Positions 9,778 through 19,450 of a stretch of DNA of 64,000 nt are shown in pieces (within the stretch, counting starts at the first letter, position 1; every line of letters starts with the position of its first letter). Below the pieces are notes generated by a model. It had not been told where the DNA came from. It was given only the letters and a program-made list of their open reading frames with translations, and searched no databases. The DNA comes from an uncultured Desulfuromonas sp. (lineage in GTDB: Bacteria; Desulfobacterota; Desulfuromonadia; Desulfuromonadales; Desulfuromonadaceae). Both the position numbers and the translations under genes were made by a program. The DNA lies in contig NZ_OY787469.1 of the NCBI RefSeq assembly GCF_963678835.1, positions 2,852,001 through 2,916,000 on the forward strand, in the 5' to 3' direction.

Positions 9778-11061
9778 CTATTTCAATGTCCGTGCATCGG
9801 TGATTTTACCGGTGATGGCCGTTGCTGCAGCTGTTGCCGGACTCATCAGATGGACCATACCGCCCTTGCCCATGCGGCCATTGAAGTTACGGTTACTGGT
9901 GGAAGCACACACCTCCCCTTCAGCCAATACGCCGTTGCTCATCCCGAGACAGGCACCGCAGGTTGGATTGGTGACACAGAAGCCGGCATCCATAAAAATC
10001 TGGATAATCCCTTCAGCCAAAGCATCACGGAAAATCTTCGGCGTTGCCGGGGAAACAATGCCTCGAACAGTCTCGGCAATTCGCCGCCCCTTCAAAATCG
10101 CTGCCGCCTCGCGCAAATCTTCAATACGGCCATTGGTACAGGTGCCGATATAGATCTGATCAACCGGAGCGCCTGCCATTTCAGACACCGGTTTCACACA
10201 GTCAGGCTTGTAGCCATAGGTCACATGGGGCTCAAGGGTCGAGATATTGAAATCCAGCACCTGGTCATAACTGGCGTCAGTATCGGAATGCCATTTTTTG
10301 AAGTCCGCAACCGCCGCCGCTTTATCAGCATACTCATCTTGGATAAACGGCCACAGATAATCCACGGTCACCTCATCCGGCATACAGATACCACAGGTGC
10401 CCCCGGCCTCAATCGCCATATTACACAGAGTCATGCGTGACTCCATACTCATGGCATCCACTACGGGTCCGGCAAACTCAATCACCCGGTCAGTGGCGCC
10501 ATTGACGCCCAACTGGCCGATCACGTAGAGAATAACATCCTTGGCAAAGACGCCATCAGACAAGGCGCCATTGAGATTCACGCGAATGGTCGCAGGCTCA
10601 CGAAATGCGCAAACACCCTTGAGTATCCCCACTTCCAGGTCAGTAGTACCAACACCGGCAGCAAACGCACCGAACGCTCCATGGGTACAGGTGTGGCTAT
10701 CGCCCATGATGGCGGTAAAGCCGGGACGGATAAACCCTTTTTCAGGAAACAGGGCATGGCAAACACCGTTGTGGCCGACATCAAAAAAGTCGGTGATTTC
10801 ATGGCGACGCGCCCAATCGCGCAGCATCTTGGCCTGAATGGCTGTCTTGGTATCTTTTGACGGAGTGACGTGGTCGATCACCGCCTTGATTTTGTCCTTG
10901 TCAAAGACACGATCTTTACCACGCCATTCCAGATCGGCTATAGCAACCGGCGTGGTAATTTCATGGCACAACACCCGGTCCAGATCCAGAACTTTTGTTC
11001 CGGCAAACGGCTCATCACGCAGATGGCTCGCAAAGATTTTTTCTGCAATCGTCTTTCCCAT
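9778..11061 (-). CDS. leuC: 3-isopropylmalate dehydratase large subunit
   Basis: Aconitase-family large subunit (427 aa) carrying a [4Fe-4S] cluster. Cluster and active-site motifs are present: MGDSHTCTHGAFGAFAAGVG, IGTCTNGR and NPTCGACLG supply the cysteines. The length and sequence style are those of the shorter LeuC type related to homoaconitase, and the neighbours leuD and leuA argue for the leucine role. AAGGAGAG precedes the ATG. It lies downstream of leuA, with an attenuator-like hairpin between the two. Confidence 0.95.
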   Translation of the reverse strand: MGKTIAEKIFASHLRDEPFAGTKVLDLDRVLCHEITTPVAIADLEWRGKDRVFDKDKIKAVIDHVTPSKDTKTAIQAKMLRDWARRHEITDFFDVGHNGVCHALFPEKGFIRPGFTAIMGDSHTCTHGAFGAFAAGVGTTDLEVGILKGVCAFREPATIRVNLNGALSDGVFAKDVILYVIGQLGVNGATDRVIEFAGPVVDAMSMESRMTLCNMAIEAGGTCGICMPDEVTVDYLWPFIQDEYADKAAAVADFKKWHSDTDASYDQVLDFNISTLEPHVTYGYKPDCVKPVSEMAGAPVDQIYIGTCTNGRIEDLREAAAILKGRRIAETVRGIVSPATPKIFRDALAEGIIQIFMDAGFCVTNPTCGACLGMSNGVLAEGEVCASTSNRNFNGRMGKGGMVHLMSPATAAATAITGKITDARTLK

Positions 11062-11168
11062 AATCTCTCCTTCATTCTATCTTTCACACGATCAATCGTG
11101 TCAGCACAAAACAGCCTGCCGACAAATCCCTGTTACAGCGTAAACAGCAACGCACACCATACAGCAAA

Positions 11169-11193
11169 ACGGGACGCCTGAACAGCGCCCCGT
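11169..11193 (-). terminator. Hairpin between leuA and leuC, possible partial terminator
   Basis: Minus-strand stem ACGGGGCGC/GCGTCCCGT (one G-U pair) with a 7-nt loop is followed by TTTTG. The T tract is short, so it may lower rather than end transcription into leuC. Confidence 0.45.
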
Positions 11194-11221
11194 GATGCCT
11201 GACGGTATTTTTACACTGGTT

Positions 11222-12760
11222 TTACAGATCGACCGGTGTACGTTTTTGCAACGATGCAATCTTGTTTAAAGCATTAATATAGGCCTTGGCAGCCGCAACA
11301 ATAATGTCAGGGTGCGCACCCTGCCCCAGCTGCTCTCGCCCTTGCTCTTCCAAACGCACAGTACACTCACCCTGAGCATCGGTACCACCGGTAATCGCTC
11401 CAACCGAAAAATGCAACAGCCGCGCATCACAACCGGAGAGTTCTTTGATCGCTTTGAAGGTTGCGTCAACCGGACCGTCACCAATCACAGCCGTCTTGCA
11501 TATTTCACCATCCACTTCCATTTGAACCGTTGCCGTCGGTGCGGCAAAGGAGCCGGATGACACATTCATTTGCAACAGCTTGTAACGCTCGGGAACGCGG
11601 ATAATCTCATCGGCAACAATCGCATCAAGGTCTTCATCAAAAATCTCTTTTTTCACATCAGCCAACGCCTTGAAGCGGACAAAAGCTTTCTCAATATCCT
11701 CTTTGGACAGATCGTAGCCAAGGCTCTCCAAACGCTGAATAAACGCGTGGCGACCGGAGTGCTTGCCGAGAACCAACTTATTCTGATTGAGACCGATGGA
11801 TTCCGGCGTCATGATCTCATACGTCGATTTCTCCATCAGCACACCATGCTGGTGAATTCCGGCTTCATGGGCAAATGCGTTGGCACCGACAATCGCCTTA
11901 TTCGGTTGCACAACGATCCCGGTAATGGTTGTCAGCAAGCGGCTGGTGGCATAGATGTGTTCGGTGACCACATCGGTCTTATAGGGCATGATATCCTGAC
12001 GCGTTTTAATCCCCATCACCACTTCCTCTAAAGAACAGTTACCGGCCCGCTCGCCAATTCCGTTCACAGTACACTCCACCTGCCCCGCACCGGCGCGAAT
12101 AGCAGCCAGAGAGTTGGCAACCGACAAACCGAGATCATTATGGCAATGAACTGAGATCACCGCCTTTTCAATGTTCGGCACATTCTCCTTCAGATAACGA
12201 ATAATGTCGTAGTATTCATTGGGCATGGTGTAGCCGACCGTATCGGGAATGTTCACCGTGGTGGCTCCAGCGTCAATTACCGCCTCGACAATCCGGGCCA
12301 GAAATGGCAACCGGGTACGTACTGCATCTTCGGCGGAAAATTCAACATTGGGCGTATAGCCGGCAGCGCGTTTAACCGCCTTGACCGCCGTCTCGACCAC
12401 TTCATCTTCGGACATTTTCAGCTTATGCTTCATATGAATATCGCTGGTCGCGATAAACGTATGAATACGACCACGGTCACCGGCATATTTCAAAGCTTCC
12501 CAAGCACGGTCAATATCCTTGTCGTTGGCTCGCGACAGACCTGCAATCTGAGGCCCCTTGATAGTCTGGGCGATCTTTTTAACCGCCTCGAAATCACCAT
12601 CCGAGGCGATGGGGAAACCGGCTTCCATAACATCAACATTCATTTTTTCAAGCTGATGAGCGATACGCAGCTTCTCCTCAATGGTCATACTGGCACCGGG
12701 AGACTGCTCACCATCACGTAACGTGGTATCAAAAATCAAAATCTTCTTGGGTTCAGACAT
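11222..12760 (-). CDS. leuA: 2-isopropylmalate synthase
   Basis: First committed leucine enzyme: condenses acetyl-CoA with 2-oxoisovalerate. The 512-residue product starts [20 protein letters not shown], with metal-site residues in [12 protein letters not shown] and the [15 protein letters not shown] segment. It has a C-terminal LeuA regulatory domain (about residues 390-510) that in this family mediates leucine feedback inhibition. AGGAGG lies 6-7 nt before the chosen ATG at 12760; a longer frame upstream has no such site. Expression is predicted to be controlled by the leucine T-box immediately upstream. It is a true LeuA rather than citramalate synthase, judging by context and T-box specificity. 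Confidence 0.95.
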   Translation of the reverse strand: MSEPKKILIFDTTLRDGEQSPGASMTIEEKLRIAHQLEKMNVDVMEAGFPIASDGDFEAVKKIAQTIKGPQIAGLSRANDKDIDRAWEALKYAGDRGRIHTFIATSDIHMKHKLKMSEDEVVETAVKAVKRAAGYTPNVEFSAEDAVRTRLPFLARIVEAVIDAGATTVNIPDTVGYTMPNEYYDIIRYLKENVPNIEKAVISVHCHNDLGLSVANSLAAIRAGAGQVECTVNGIGERAGNCSLEEVVMGIKTRQDIMPYKTDVVTEHIYATSRLLTTITGIVVQPNKAIVGANAFAHEAGIHQHGVLMEKSTYEIMTPESIGLNQNKLVLGKHSGRHAFIQRLESLGYDLSKEDIEKAFVRFKALADVKKEIFDEDLDAIVADEIIRVPERYKLLQMNVSSGSFAAPTATVQMEVDGEICKTAVIGDGPVDATFKAIKELSGCDARLLHFSVGAITGGTDAQGECTVRLEEQGREQLGQGAHPDIIVAAAKAYINALNKIASLQKRTPVDL

Positions 12761-12954
12761 ATTGTCCTCCTGACATAACGCCCCGGCTATAACGAACAGG
12801 GGCCTGCGTAGAATAAGGGTACAGTGTAACAAAACAAAGAGACCTGACTAGCTCACCTAGGTCGGATTCCACACAACCACCCCCTTTCCTGTAAAATTTA
12901 GCAGACGCTTCACAAAGCCCATATCTGGACCACAACATCGACTGACTGGAGTTA

Positions 12955-13217
12955 AAAACAAAAAAGGCTTCCACCCCTGAATAACTTCAGGGGCGAAAGC
13001 CTGTAGCTTACGCGGTACCACCCTGTTTCGGTCCGATCCTCAGGACCCTTAGTTCAACCCTTTACGCAGGCTCACGATCACGACTAGACTGTTTGCTTCA
13101 TCGCAACGGCTCCAAGGCGAGTTCACCCTTATCCTGTACTGGCTTGCAGCAACCGCCAGCTCTCTGAGACAGGAATAGGAGTTACTACTCCTCTTCAACG
13201 CCTTTGACTAATACTTG
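12955..13217 (-). promoter_or_regulatory. Leucine-specific T-box riboswitch of leuA
   Basis: On the minus strand the leader holds the diagnostic T-box GGGTGGTACCGCG (13011-13023), the Stem I distal element AGAGAGCTGGCGGTTGCTG, and a specifier region TGAACTCGCCTTGGAG in which CTC (13119-13121) is a leucine codon. It ends with a long terminator hairpin (12961-13002, AGGCTT/AAGCCT arms) followed by a T run. Uncharged tRNA-Leu should pair with CTC and stabilise the antiterminator, turning leuA on. About 200 nt separate the terminator from leuA; this stretch has one short inverted repeat (GACCT/AGGTC, 12841-12863) and no convincing gene. Confidence 0.93.
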
Positions 13218-13223
13218 AACTAA

Positions 13224-13252
13224 ATCATACCTGAACAACCCAAGTCAAACAA
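13224..13252 (-). promoter_or_regulatory. Promoter for the leuA T-box transcript
   Basis: Minus strand TTGTTT (13247-13252), 17-bp spacer, TATGAT (13224-13229). The -35 is weak and the -10 good. The predicted start near 13217 fits the beginning of T-box Stem I. Confidence 0.55.
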
Positions 13253-13305
13253 ACTTAGCGGAATTTTTTTTCCGCGTGTCGTTTTTCAACCCGGTAAGAT
13301 TAAGT

Positions 13306-14064
13306 TTAGCCCTGTGAAACTTTCTTTTCCCGACGGCGTCGCAAATAACCCATCAAAGCAAGAACCGGGCTGAACATGGTATAGGTGAGGAAAATAATAA
13401 AGAACATTACAGCAGGTTGCGCCACGATGACAATAATCAGCACAATGGCCAGAACCAAGATACCGAACGGCCGCCGTTTATACAGTTCCGGGTCTTTAAA
13501 AGAGTAATACGGCACATTACTGACCATAAGAACAGCCAAACCATAAATCAGCACAAGAACAGAAACCATACGGATGGTTCCGGTACCACCAAGATGGTAG
13601 AACAGCAACACACAAGCCGCAACCATGCTGGCCGCCGCCGGAATGGGCAAACCGATGAAGTTTTTCGACTCGACCGTGCTGGCTTGAACATTGAACCGCG
13701 CCAGCCGCAAGGCACCGCAAACCACGTAGAGGAATGCAGCCAGCCAGCCGAGTTTTCCGAACGGCTGCAATGCCCAGGTGTACATTAAAACACCGGGAGC
13801 AACGCCGAAGGCGACCAGATCCGACAACGAATCGTATTCAACACCAAACTGACTGGTGGTATTGGTCAAACGGGCTATTTTGCCATCCAAGGTATCAAAA
13901 ACTGCGGAGACCAGAATGAACCAGGCTGCCACATCGTATTTGTGGTTCATACTGGCAACAATGCCGTAAAAACCGGCAAACAAGCTTCCAGTGGTTACCA
14001 GATTGGGCAGGATATACACGCCACGGCGCACATTTTCCCGCCGGTCGCTGAACGATTTTTTCAT
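13306..14064 (-). CDS. pssA: CDP-diacylglycerol-serine O-phosphatidyltransferase
   Basis: Membrane enzyme that makes phosphatidylserine from CDP-diacylglycerol and serine. The 252-residue protein carries the CDP-alcohol phosphatidyltransferase signature DG-x2-AR-x8-G-x3-D-x3-D within DTLDGKIARLTN and GVEYDSLSD, plus several hydrophobic membrane segments. The ATG at 14064 overlaps the psd stop (ATGA), giving translational coupling, and has AGGA upstream; longer in-frame starts inside psd are rejected. It acts directly before Psd in phosphatidylethanolamine synthesis. A short AT-rich hairpin (GCGGAA/TTCCGC near 13260-13275) may end the transcript. Confidence 0.95.
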   Translation of the reverse strand: MKKSFSDRRENVRRGVYILPNLVTTGSLFAGFYGIVASMNHKYDVAAWFILVSAVFDTLDGKIARLTNTTSQFGVEYDSLSDLVAFGVAPGVLMYTWALQPFGKLGWLAAFLYVVCGALRLARFNVQASTVESKNFIGLPIPAAASMVAACVLLFYHLGGTGTIRMVSVLVLIYGLAVLMVSNVPYYSFKDPELYKRRPFGILVLAIVLIIVIVAQPAVMFFIIFLTYTMFSPVLALMGYLRRRREKKVSQG

Positions 14065-14708
14065 TGTAATTGTCCTATTACGGTTTCGCCACCAACACAA
14101 ACGTCGCCAATTCGAAGCTCGCTTACGGTATCTTTGGGTAAATAAACATCCAGTCGTGATCCAAACCGGATCAAACCAAAACGCTGGCCACACTCAAGTA
14201 CATCGCCAATCACAGGATAGGTCACAATCCTGCGGGCAATCAAGCCTGCAATTTGAACGACAACGACTTTACGCCCTGACGTTGTTTCCACCAGCATGCC
14301 TGCTTGCTCATTTTCCAGGCTTGCCTTGTCCAGTGACGCGTTGAAGAACTGTCCTTTATTGTAAAATTGATCAACAACCTTGCCGGAACACGGCACGCGG
14401 TTGACATGAACATCTAACAGCGACATGAAAATACTGATTTTAAGAACTTCGTCTTTACAATAACGTTCTTCGCGGACAATATCGGCAAACACCACTTTGC
14501 CGTCCGCCGGTGCCACAACAAGACCTTCGCCCTGTGGTACGGTGCGGTCTGGATTACGAAAGAAATAAACAGAGAACAACGTGACCGCAAGGCACAAAAC
14601 CGTAATCAAACTCCAGTCAAGCAGAGCCACAACAAGGGTTACAAAGGCAAATAAGCCCACAAACGGATAGCCTTCAACTGCAATCGGCTGATTTTGATTG
14701 CGCATCAT
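14061..14708 (-). CDS. psd: Phosphatidylserine decarboxylase, short (archaeal-type) proenzyme
   Basis: Decarboxylates phosphatidylserine to phosphatidylethanolamine. The 215-residue form matches the short Psd-related class. There is a hydrophobic N terminus (about residues 17-50), then FFRNPDR, APADGKVV, the MSLLDVHVNRVPCSGKV histidine block, and near the end RFGSRLDVYLP. In this class the Gly-Ser bond of that last motif is cut to create the pyruvoyl cofactor. ATG occurs twice at the start (14708 and 14705) after AAGGTGAG; the second may be used. It is coupled to pssA by an ATGA overlap. Confidence 0.94.
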   Translation of the reverse strand: MMRNQNQPIAVEGYPFVGLFAFVTLVVALLDWSLITVLCLAVTLFSVYFFRNPDRTVPQGEGLVVAPADGKVVFADIVREERYCKDEVLKISIFMSLLDVHVNRVPCSGKVVDQFYNKGQFFNASLDKASLENEQAGMLVETTSGRKVVVVQIAGLIARRIVTYPVIGDVLECGQRFGLIRFGSRLDVYLPKDTVSELRIGDVCVGGETVIGQLQ

Positions 14709-14726
14709 CTCACCTTACATAAAATC

Positions 14727-14747
14727 GGGGGCGAAAAATCGCCCCCG
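14727..14747 (-). terminator. Hairpin after ilvN, possible terminator
   Basis: GGGGGCGA/TCGCCCCC stem-loop just upstream of psd, followed on the minus strand by GATTTTATG. The stem is strong but the T run is short. Confidence 0.45.
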
Positions 14748-14878
14748 TCTACAAATTCAACTCTGACTCAGTGCACAAAACCTGCTTTCAGGTACACTAA
14801 CAGACGAACCTGTTTCATATACCATAAAAGCGCTTTAAACAAAACCGTGTTCACATATTGGCACGATGGATGACCACC

Positions 14879-15376
14879 TTACTCAGCGCTTTTCCACCCT
14901 TTTGCGCCGCGCCCCAAAACAACCGGGCCAGAACGGACCAGTTCTTTCAGCCCCAAAGGACGCAACAGTTCGATGAGCGCATTGATTTTTTGAGGTGTCC
15001 CTGTCGCTTCAAGAGAATAAGACCTTGGGGTCACATCAACAACATTGGCGCGAAAAATATCGGCAATACGCAACACTTCAGCACGCGTTTCTGCTTCTGC
15101 CGTCACTTTAACCAACAACATTTCGCGCTCGACAAAATCCTGGTCGGTAAAATCGATGACCTTGATAACATCAATCAGCTTGTTGAGCTGCTTGGTCACC
15201 TGTTCAAGAATCCGCTCATCACCACTGGTTACGATGGTCATGCGCGAAATACTCTCATCAATGGTCGGGGCGACGGACAAACTGTCAATATTAAATCCGC
15301 GTCCAGAGAACAATCCGGCAACACGCGGTAAAACGCCAAACTCATTTTCAACTAAAACGGATATTGTGTGCTTCAT
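14879..15376 (-). CDS. ilvN: Acetolactate synthase small (regulatory) subunit
   Basis: ACT-domain subunit (165 aa) that stimulates IlvB and confers valine feedback inhibition. It begins MKHTISVLVENEFGVLPRVA followed by GLFSGRGFNIDSLSVAPT, the family hallmark, and the C-terminal domain carries ALIELLRPLGLKELVRSG. GGGAG lies 8-9 nt before the ATG at 15376; an upstream start 15 codons earlier lacks support. It follows ilvB after 82 nt. In Geobacter, as I recall, ilvC comes next; here psd follows instead, so ilvC is not in the window. Confidence 0.95.
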   Translation of the reverse strand: MKHTISVLVENEFGVLPRVAGLFSGRGFNIDSLSVAPTIDESISRMTIVTSGDERILEQVTKQLNKLIDVIKVIDFTDQDFVEREMLLVKVTAEAETRAEVLRIADIFRANVVDVTPRSYSLEATGTPQKINALIELLRPLGLKELVRSGPVVLGRGAKGWKSAE

Positions 15377-15458
15377 GCAGCAATCTCCCTGGCTACGGTT
15401 CTTCGTTTCAGCCCGCAGCAATCAAGAATGGATATCAACTCAATCGACTCAAACGCCA

Positions 15459-17156
15459 TCAGGAGGCCAGAACCATCTCATTCAGTCCGGCACCGGCAGG
15501 AACCATGGGCAGTACGTTCTCCTCACGAGACACCTTAAACTCCATAATGACCGGACCCGGCGTTTCCAGAGCCTTTTTGATGACGTCACCAACTTCTTCC
15601 ACCTTGGTAGCGCGCAGGCCGGTTGCACCATAGGCTTCAGCCAATTTGATAAAGTCGATGGGTAACTCCATGCACGTCTGGCTGTAGCGCTTGTCAAAGA
15701 AAAGCTGCTGCCATTGACGCACCATGCCGAGAAAATTGTTGTTAAGAATCACAATCTTGACCGGTAGACGATACTGAACCAATGTGGCCAGTTCCTGAGA
15801 GTTCATCTGAAACGAGCCATCACCGGAGATGTCTATAACCTGTCGCTCCGGAAATGCCGCCTGAGCTCCGAGCGCAGCCGGTAAGCCAAACCCCATTGTT
15901 CCCAGGCCACCAGAGGTAACAAAGGTGCGCGGTTGACAAAAATCGAAGAACTGAGCGGTCCACATCTGGTGCTGACCAACTTCCGTGGTGATAATGGCAT
16001 CATCGTCCGTCAATTCGCGCAACTTTTCGATAACATACTGCGGTTTGATGGTCGACTTGGTCTGCTTGTACGACATGGGATGCTGCACTTTCCACTCATC
16101 AACCTGTGCCCGCCAAGAATCCGTGGCCTCGATGGTTTCTTTAAGTTCATCCTGATCACGCTGTACTTTTTCGGTGAGACGCGGCAGGACATCATCCAAC
16201 ATACCGACAACCGGCAGGTCGACACGGACATTTTTCTTGATTGAGGTCGGATCAACATCGACATGGATGATCTTCGCATGAGGCGCAAAGGTGGCAATTT
16301 TTCCGGTCACCCGGTCGTCAAAACGAGCTCCCAAGGCGATCAGCAAATCGGAATCGGTTACCGCCATATTGGCATAGTAGGTGCCATGCATACCGAGCAT
16401 TCCCACAGACAACGGATGCGTTTTCGGGAAACTGGCCATCCCCATCAGAGTGGTCGTCACCGGCGCCTGAATCGTTTCAGCAAATTTCAATAAATCGTCG
16501 GAGACATCGGACAACGTCGCGCCACCACCTACGTAAATGACCGGCTTACGAGCCGCAAGAATCATCTTGGCGGCTTTTTCGAGCTGGCGGGGATTAGCGC
16601 TCACCGTCGGCTTATAGCCACGCAGATCAACTTTTTCGGGATAAGAGAATGTCGTTGAATCCACCTGGACATCTTTGGGCAGATCAATCAGAACCGGACC
16701 AGGGCGGCCGGTACGGGCGATGTAAAAAGCCTGCTTGATAATCCGGGCCAGATCCTTGACATCACGCACCAGGTAGTTGTGCTTGGTAATCGGACGGGTG
16801 ATGCCGATCATATCCGCTTCCTGAAAAGCGTCATTACCAATCAGCGGCGTCGGCACCTGCCCGGAGATGATCACCATGGGAGTCGAATCCATATACGCTG
16901 TTGCTATACCGGTAATGGTGTTGGTCGCCCCGGGACCACTCGTAGCAATAGCCACACCAACGTTTCCAGTCACACGCGCATACGCATCAGCCGCATGAAC
17001 AGCAGCCTGCTCATGGCGGTTGAGAATGTGTTTGATCGGCGAATCCATCAGGTCATCATAGATATTGATAACCGTCCCCCCCGGATAGCCGAAAACCGTA
17101 TCAACCCCTTCAAGGCGCAGACACTCCAATAATATTTGAGATCCTGTTTTTTTCAC
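15459..17156 (-). CDS. ilvB: Acetolactate synthase large (catalytic) subunit
   Basis: ThDP-dependent enzyme (565 aa) forming acetolactate and acetohydroxybutyrate for valine, leucine and isoleucine. The N-terminal ThDP-binding domain contains FGYPGGTVINIYDDL with the catalytic glutamate in NRHEQAAVHAADAYAR. The C-terminal domain has the ThDP motif GDGSFQMNSQELATL to NNNFLGMVRQWQ. Translation starts at GTG (17156) behind an excellent AGGAGGAGG site. The 222-nt upstream gap to ilvD contains an imperfect hairpin near 17299-17325 but no recognisable leader peptide or T-box. Confidence 0.96.
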   Translation of the reverse strand: MKKTGSQILLECLRLEGVDTVFGYPGGTVINIYDDLMDSPIKHILNRHEQAAVHAADAYARVTGNVGVAIATSGPGATNTITGIATAYMDSTPMVIISGQVPTPLIGNDAFQEADMIGITRPITKHNYLVRDVKDLARIIKQAFYIARTGRPGPVLIDLPKDVQVDSTTFSYPEKVDLRGYKPTVSANPRQLEKAAKMILAARKPVIYVGGGATLSDVSDDLLKFAETIQAPVTTTLMGMASFPKTHPLSVGMLGMHGTYYANMAVTDSDLLIALGARFDDRVTGKIATFAPHAKIIHVDVDPTSIKKNVRVDLPVVGMLDDVLPRLTEKVQRDQDELKETIEATDSWRAQVDEWKVQHPMSYKQTKSTIKPQYVIEKLRELTDDDAIITTEVGQHQMWTAQFFDFCQPRTFVTSGGLGTMGFGLPAALGAQAAFPERQVIDISGDGSFQMNSQELATLVQYRLPVKIVILNNNFLGMVRQWQQLFFDKRYSQTCMELPIDFIKLAEAYGATGLRATKVEEVGDVIKKALETPGPVIMEFKVSREENVLPMVPAGAGLNEMVLAS

Positions 17157-17378
17157 TGTGTATCCTCCTCCTGTGGCTTATGCCGTTTCTAATCGCCCAA
17201 ACTGAATTTGTATCGTGAGCCTTTTTACAGAAAAACTCGTGGAGCCATGGCTGGGCGATCAAACGAGACCGGGCCGTTAACGCCTTGACTCGGTTGTGAG
17301 GTTTGGAAAACATGCATTCCAAAACCGTGCTTGCCAAAAGCCACGAATACCTTTTTGCAAAAATCTCTGTCGTCGTTG

Positions 17379-19229
17379 TTATTTTTTCAATTGCTCCAAG
17401 TCGCGAACCGCACCACGGGCGGCGCTGGTTGTTGTCGCCGCATAATTTTGTAAGGCGCGACTCACCTCACGCTGACGTTGTTGCGGCTGCCACGCCTTAT
17501 CGCCCCGAGACTCCATGGCCTGGCGACGTTGAGCCAGGGCCTCGTCACTGAGCTCAACCTTGATGATGCGCTTCGGAATATCAATGATGATCTGATCACC
17601 ATTTTCGATCAATCCCATGGGGCCGCCTTCGGCAGATTCAGGTGACACATGACCGATGGACAAACCGGAGGTCCCTCCGGAAAAACGGCCATCCGTGACT
17701 AACGCACAGGCTTTGCCCAACCCTTTGGATTTCAGGTAGCTGGTCGGATAGAGCATCTCCTGCATCCCCGGCCCCCCTTTAGGGCCCTCGTAACGGATAA
17801 GCACCACGTCGCCGGCCTTCACCTTGTCGCCGAGAATACCGTCGATCGCCTCTTCCTGGCTTTCAAAAATACAGGCAGGACCGGCAAATGTCAGGTTGGT
17901 CTCATCCACACCGGCCGTTTTGACAATACAGCCCTCCGGCGCCAAGTTGCCATAGAGAACCGCCAAGCCACCATCGGTACTGTAAGCATGATCGATCGAA
18001 CGAATACACCCCGATTCGCGGTCAAGATCAGCCGATTCCCACAGGCTCTCTTGTGCAAAGGGTTCCAGGCAGCGCTTACGGCCGGGAGCTGCCAGATAGC
18101 GCCGCTTGGTCTGGGCATCATCCGTGGTTGCTAAATCCCATTGTTTGAGCGCATCGCCCATAGTCGTACAATGTACGGTGGGCACATCGCGATGGATCAA
18201 GTCGGCGCGATCCAATTCTGCAAGAATCCCGAGAACACCGCCGGCCCGGTGAACATCTTCCATATGGTAATGCTGAACTGCAGGAGCCACCTTACAGAGG
18301 TTAGGCGTATTCAGAGACAGTCGATTGATATCCTCCATGGTAAAGTCCACCTCGGCTTCTCGCGCAACGCCTAACAGGTGCAGTACGGTATTGGTGGAAC
18401 CACCCATCGCAATATCTAACCGCATAGCGTTTTCAAAAGCTTCTTTGGTGGCAATGGAGCGCGGCAACACCCGGGCATCATCATTCTCGTACCAGGCTTT
18501 TGCCAGGTCGACAATCCGTTCGGCCGCTTCAACAAACAGTTCCTTGCGATAGGCATGGGTTGCTAACAGACTACCATTGCCCGGCAAGCTCATCCCCAGA
18601 GCCTCCGTCAGACAATTCATCGAATTGGCGGTAAACATTCCCGAACAGGAACCACAGGTCGGGCAGGAATTCCCTTCGTAGGCCGCAACATCTTCATCAC
18701 TTCTTGTCGGATCTGCCGCTACAACCATGGCATCAACAAGATCCAGGGCCACATCTTTATCACCGACCCGAGCATGTCCCGCTTCCATGGGACCACCGGT
18801 GACAAAGATCGTCGGAATGTTCAAACGCATGGATGCCATCAACATTCCCGGAGTGACTTTGTCACAGTTGGAGATACACACCAACGCATCAACACAATGC
18901 GCATTGGCCATATATTCTACGGTATCGGCAATCAGCTCACGCGACGGCAGGCTGTAAAGCATGCCGTTATGCCCCATGGCGATGCCGTCACAAATGGCCA
19001 TGGTGTTCATCTCTTTGGCGATACCGCCATTTTTTTCGATTTCCTTGACCACCAGTTGCCCGAGATCTTTGAGATGGACATGGCCGGGAACAAATTGGGT
19101 AAACGAATTTACCACAGCAATGATCGGCTTGCCGAAATCTTCAGATTGTACTCCTGTCGCCTGCCACAAGGCACGAGCGCCAGCCATGTTTCTACCTTGG
19201 ACGGATTTTGCGGAACGATACTCGGGCAT
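17379..19229 (-). CDS. ilvD: Dihydroxy-acid dehydratase
   Basis: Fe-S enzyme dehydrating 2,3-dihydroxy acids to the 2-oxo acid precursors of valine and isoleucine. At 616 aa it has full family length. Cluster cysteines are seen in [11 protein letters not shown] (near residue 122) and [19 protein letters not shown] (near 195), with [18 protein letters not shown] and the catalytic-serine region [18 protein letters not shown]. The ribosome-binding site (AAGAGAAG) is modest. It lies upstream of ilvB in the same direction but 222 nt apart. Confidence 0.97.
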   Translation of the reverse strand: MPEYRSAKSVQGRNMAGARALWQATGVQSEDFGKPIIAVVNSFTQFVPGHVHLKDLGQLVVKEIEKNGGIAKEMNTMAICDGIAMGHNGMLYSLPSRELIADTVEYMANAHCVDALVCISNCDKVTPGMLMASMRLNIPTIFVTGGPMEAGHARVGDKDVALDLVDAMVVAADPTRSDEDVAAYEGNSCPTCGSCSGMFTANSMNCLTEALGMSLPGNGSLLATHAYRKELFVEAAERIVDLAKAWYENDDARVLPRSIATKEAFENAMRLDIAMGGSTNTVLHLLGVAREAEVDFTMEDINRLSLNTPNLCKVAPAVQHYHMEDVHRAGGVLGILAELDRADLIHRDVPTVHCTTMGDALKQWDLATTDDAQTKRRYLAAPGRKRCLEPFAQESLWESADLDRESGCIRSIDHAYSTDGGLAVLYGNLAPEGCIVKTAGVDETNLTFAGPACIFESQEEAIDGILGDKVKAGDVVLIRYEGPKGGPGMQEMLYPTSYLKSKGLGKACALVTDGRFSGGTSGLSIGHVSPESAEGGPMGLIENGDQIIIDIPKRIIKVELSDEALAQRRQAMESRGDKAWQPQQRQREVSRALQNYAATTTSAARGAVRDLEQLKK

Positions 19230-19338
19230 GATTCTTCTCTTATCCTCTTATTGGGTCAATCACGAGCCGTCAGACCATCTAACGACCCGATAGATTCAAT
19301 TTTTTTTAAATGCCAGAAGATGGCAAAAACTAGCTATC

Positions 19339-19420
19339 TGTAGGAGCGAATTTATTCGCGAGTTGTTCTGGTCATTGATCCTTTTCATGAGGGAAACTCG
19401 CGACCGAAGCCGCTCCTACA
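19339..19420. repeat. REPIN-like pair of inverted REP palindromes
   Basis: TGTAGGAGCG with its own short palindrome (AATTTATT, CGCGAG) at 19339-19362 is repeated in inverted form (CTCGCG, CGAAGCC, GCTCCTACA) at 19397-19420 with about 34 bp between. TGTAGGAGCG...CGCGAG is the style of REP sequences well known in Pseudomonas and other proteobacteria. Only one pair is present in the window. Confidence 0.7.
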
Positions 19421-19450
19421 AGAGACAATCTCAATGATGCTGACGTACTA

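Noticed and set aside
12753..12974. Short open frame between the T-box terminator and leuA as a leader peptide
   Set aside because: Not leucine-rich, starts inside the terminator region and lacks a ribosome-binding site; the T-box already explains leucine control.
17110..17337. Minus-strand 75-codon open frame upstream of and overlapping ilvB as an attenuator peptide
   Set aside because: No run of Ile, Leu or Val codons and no ribosome-binding site; it continues into ilvB in the wrong frame.
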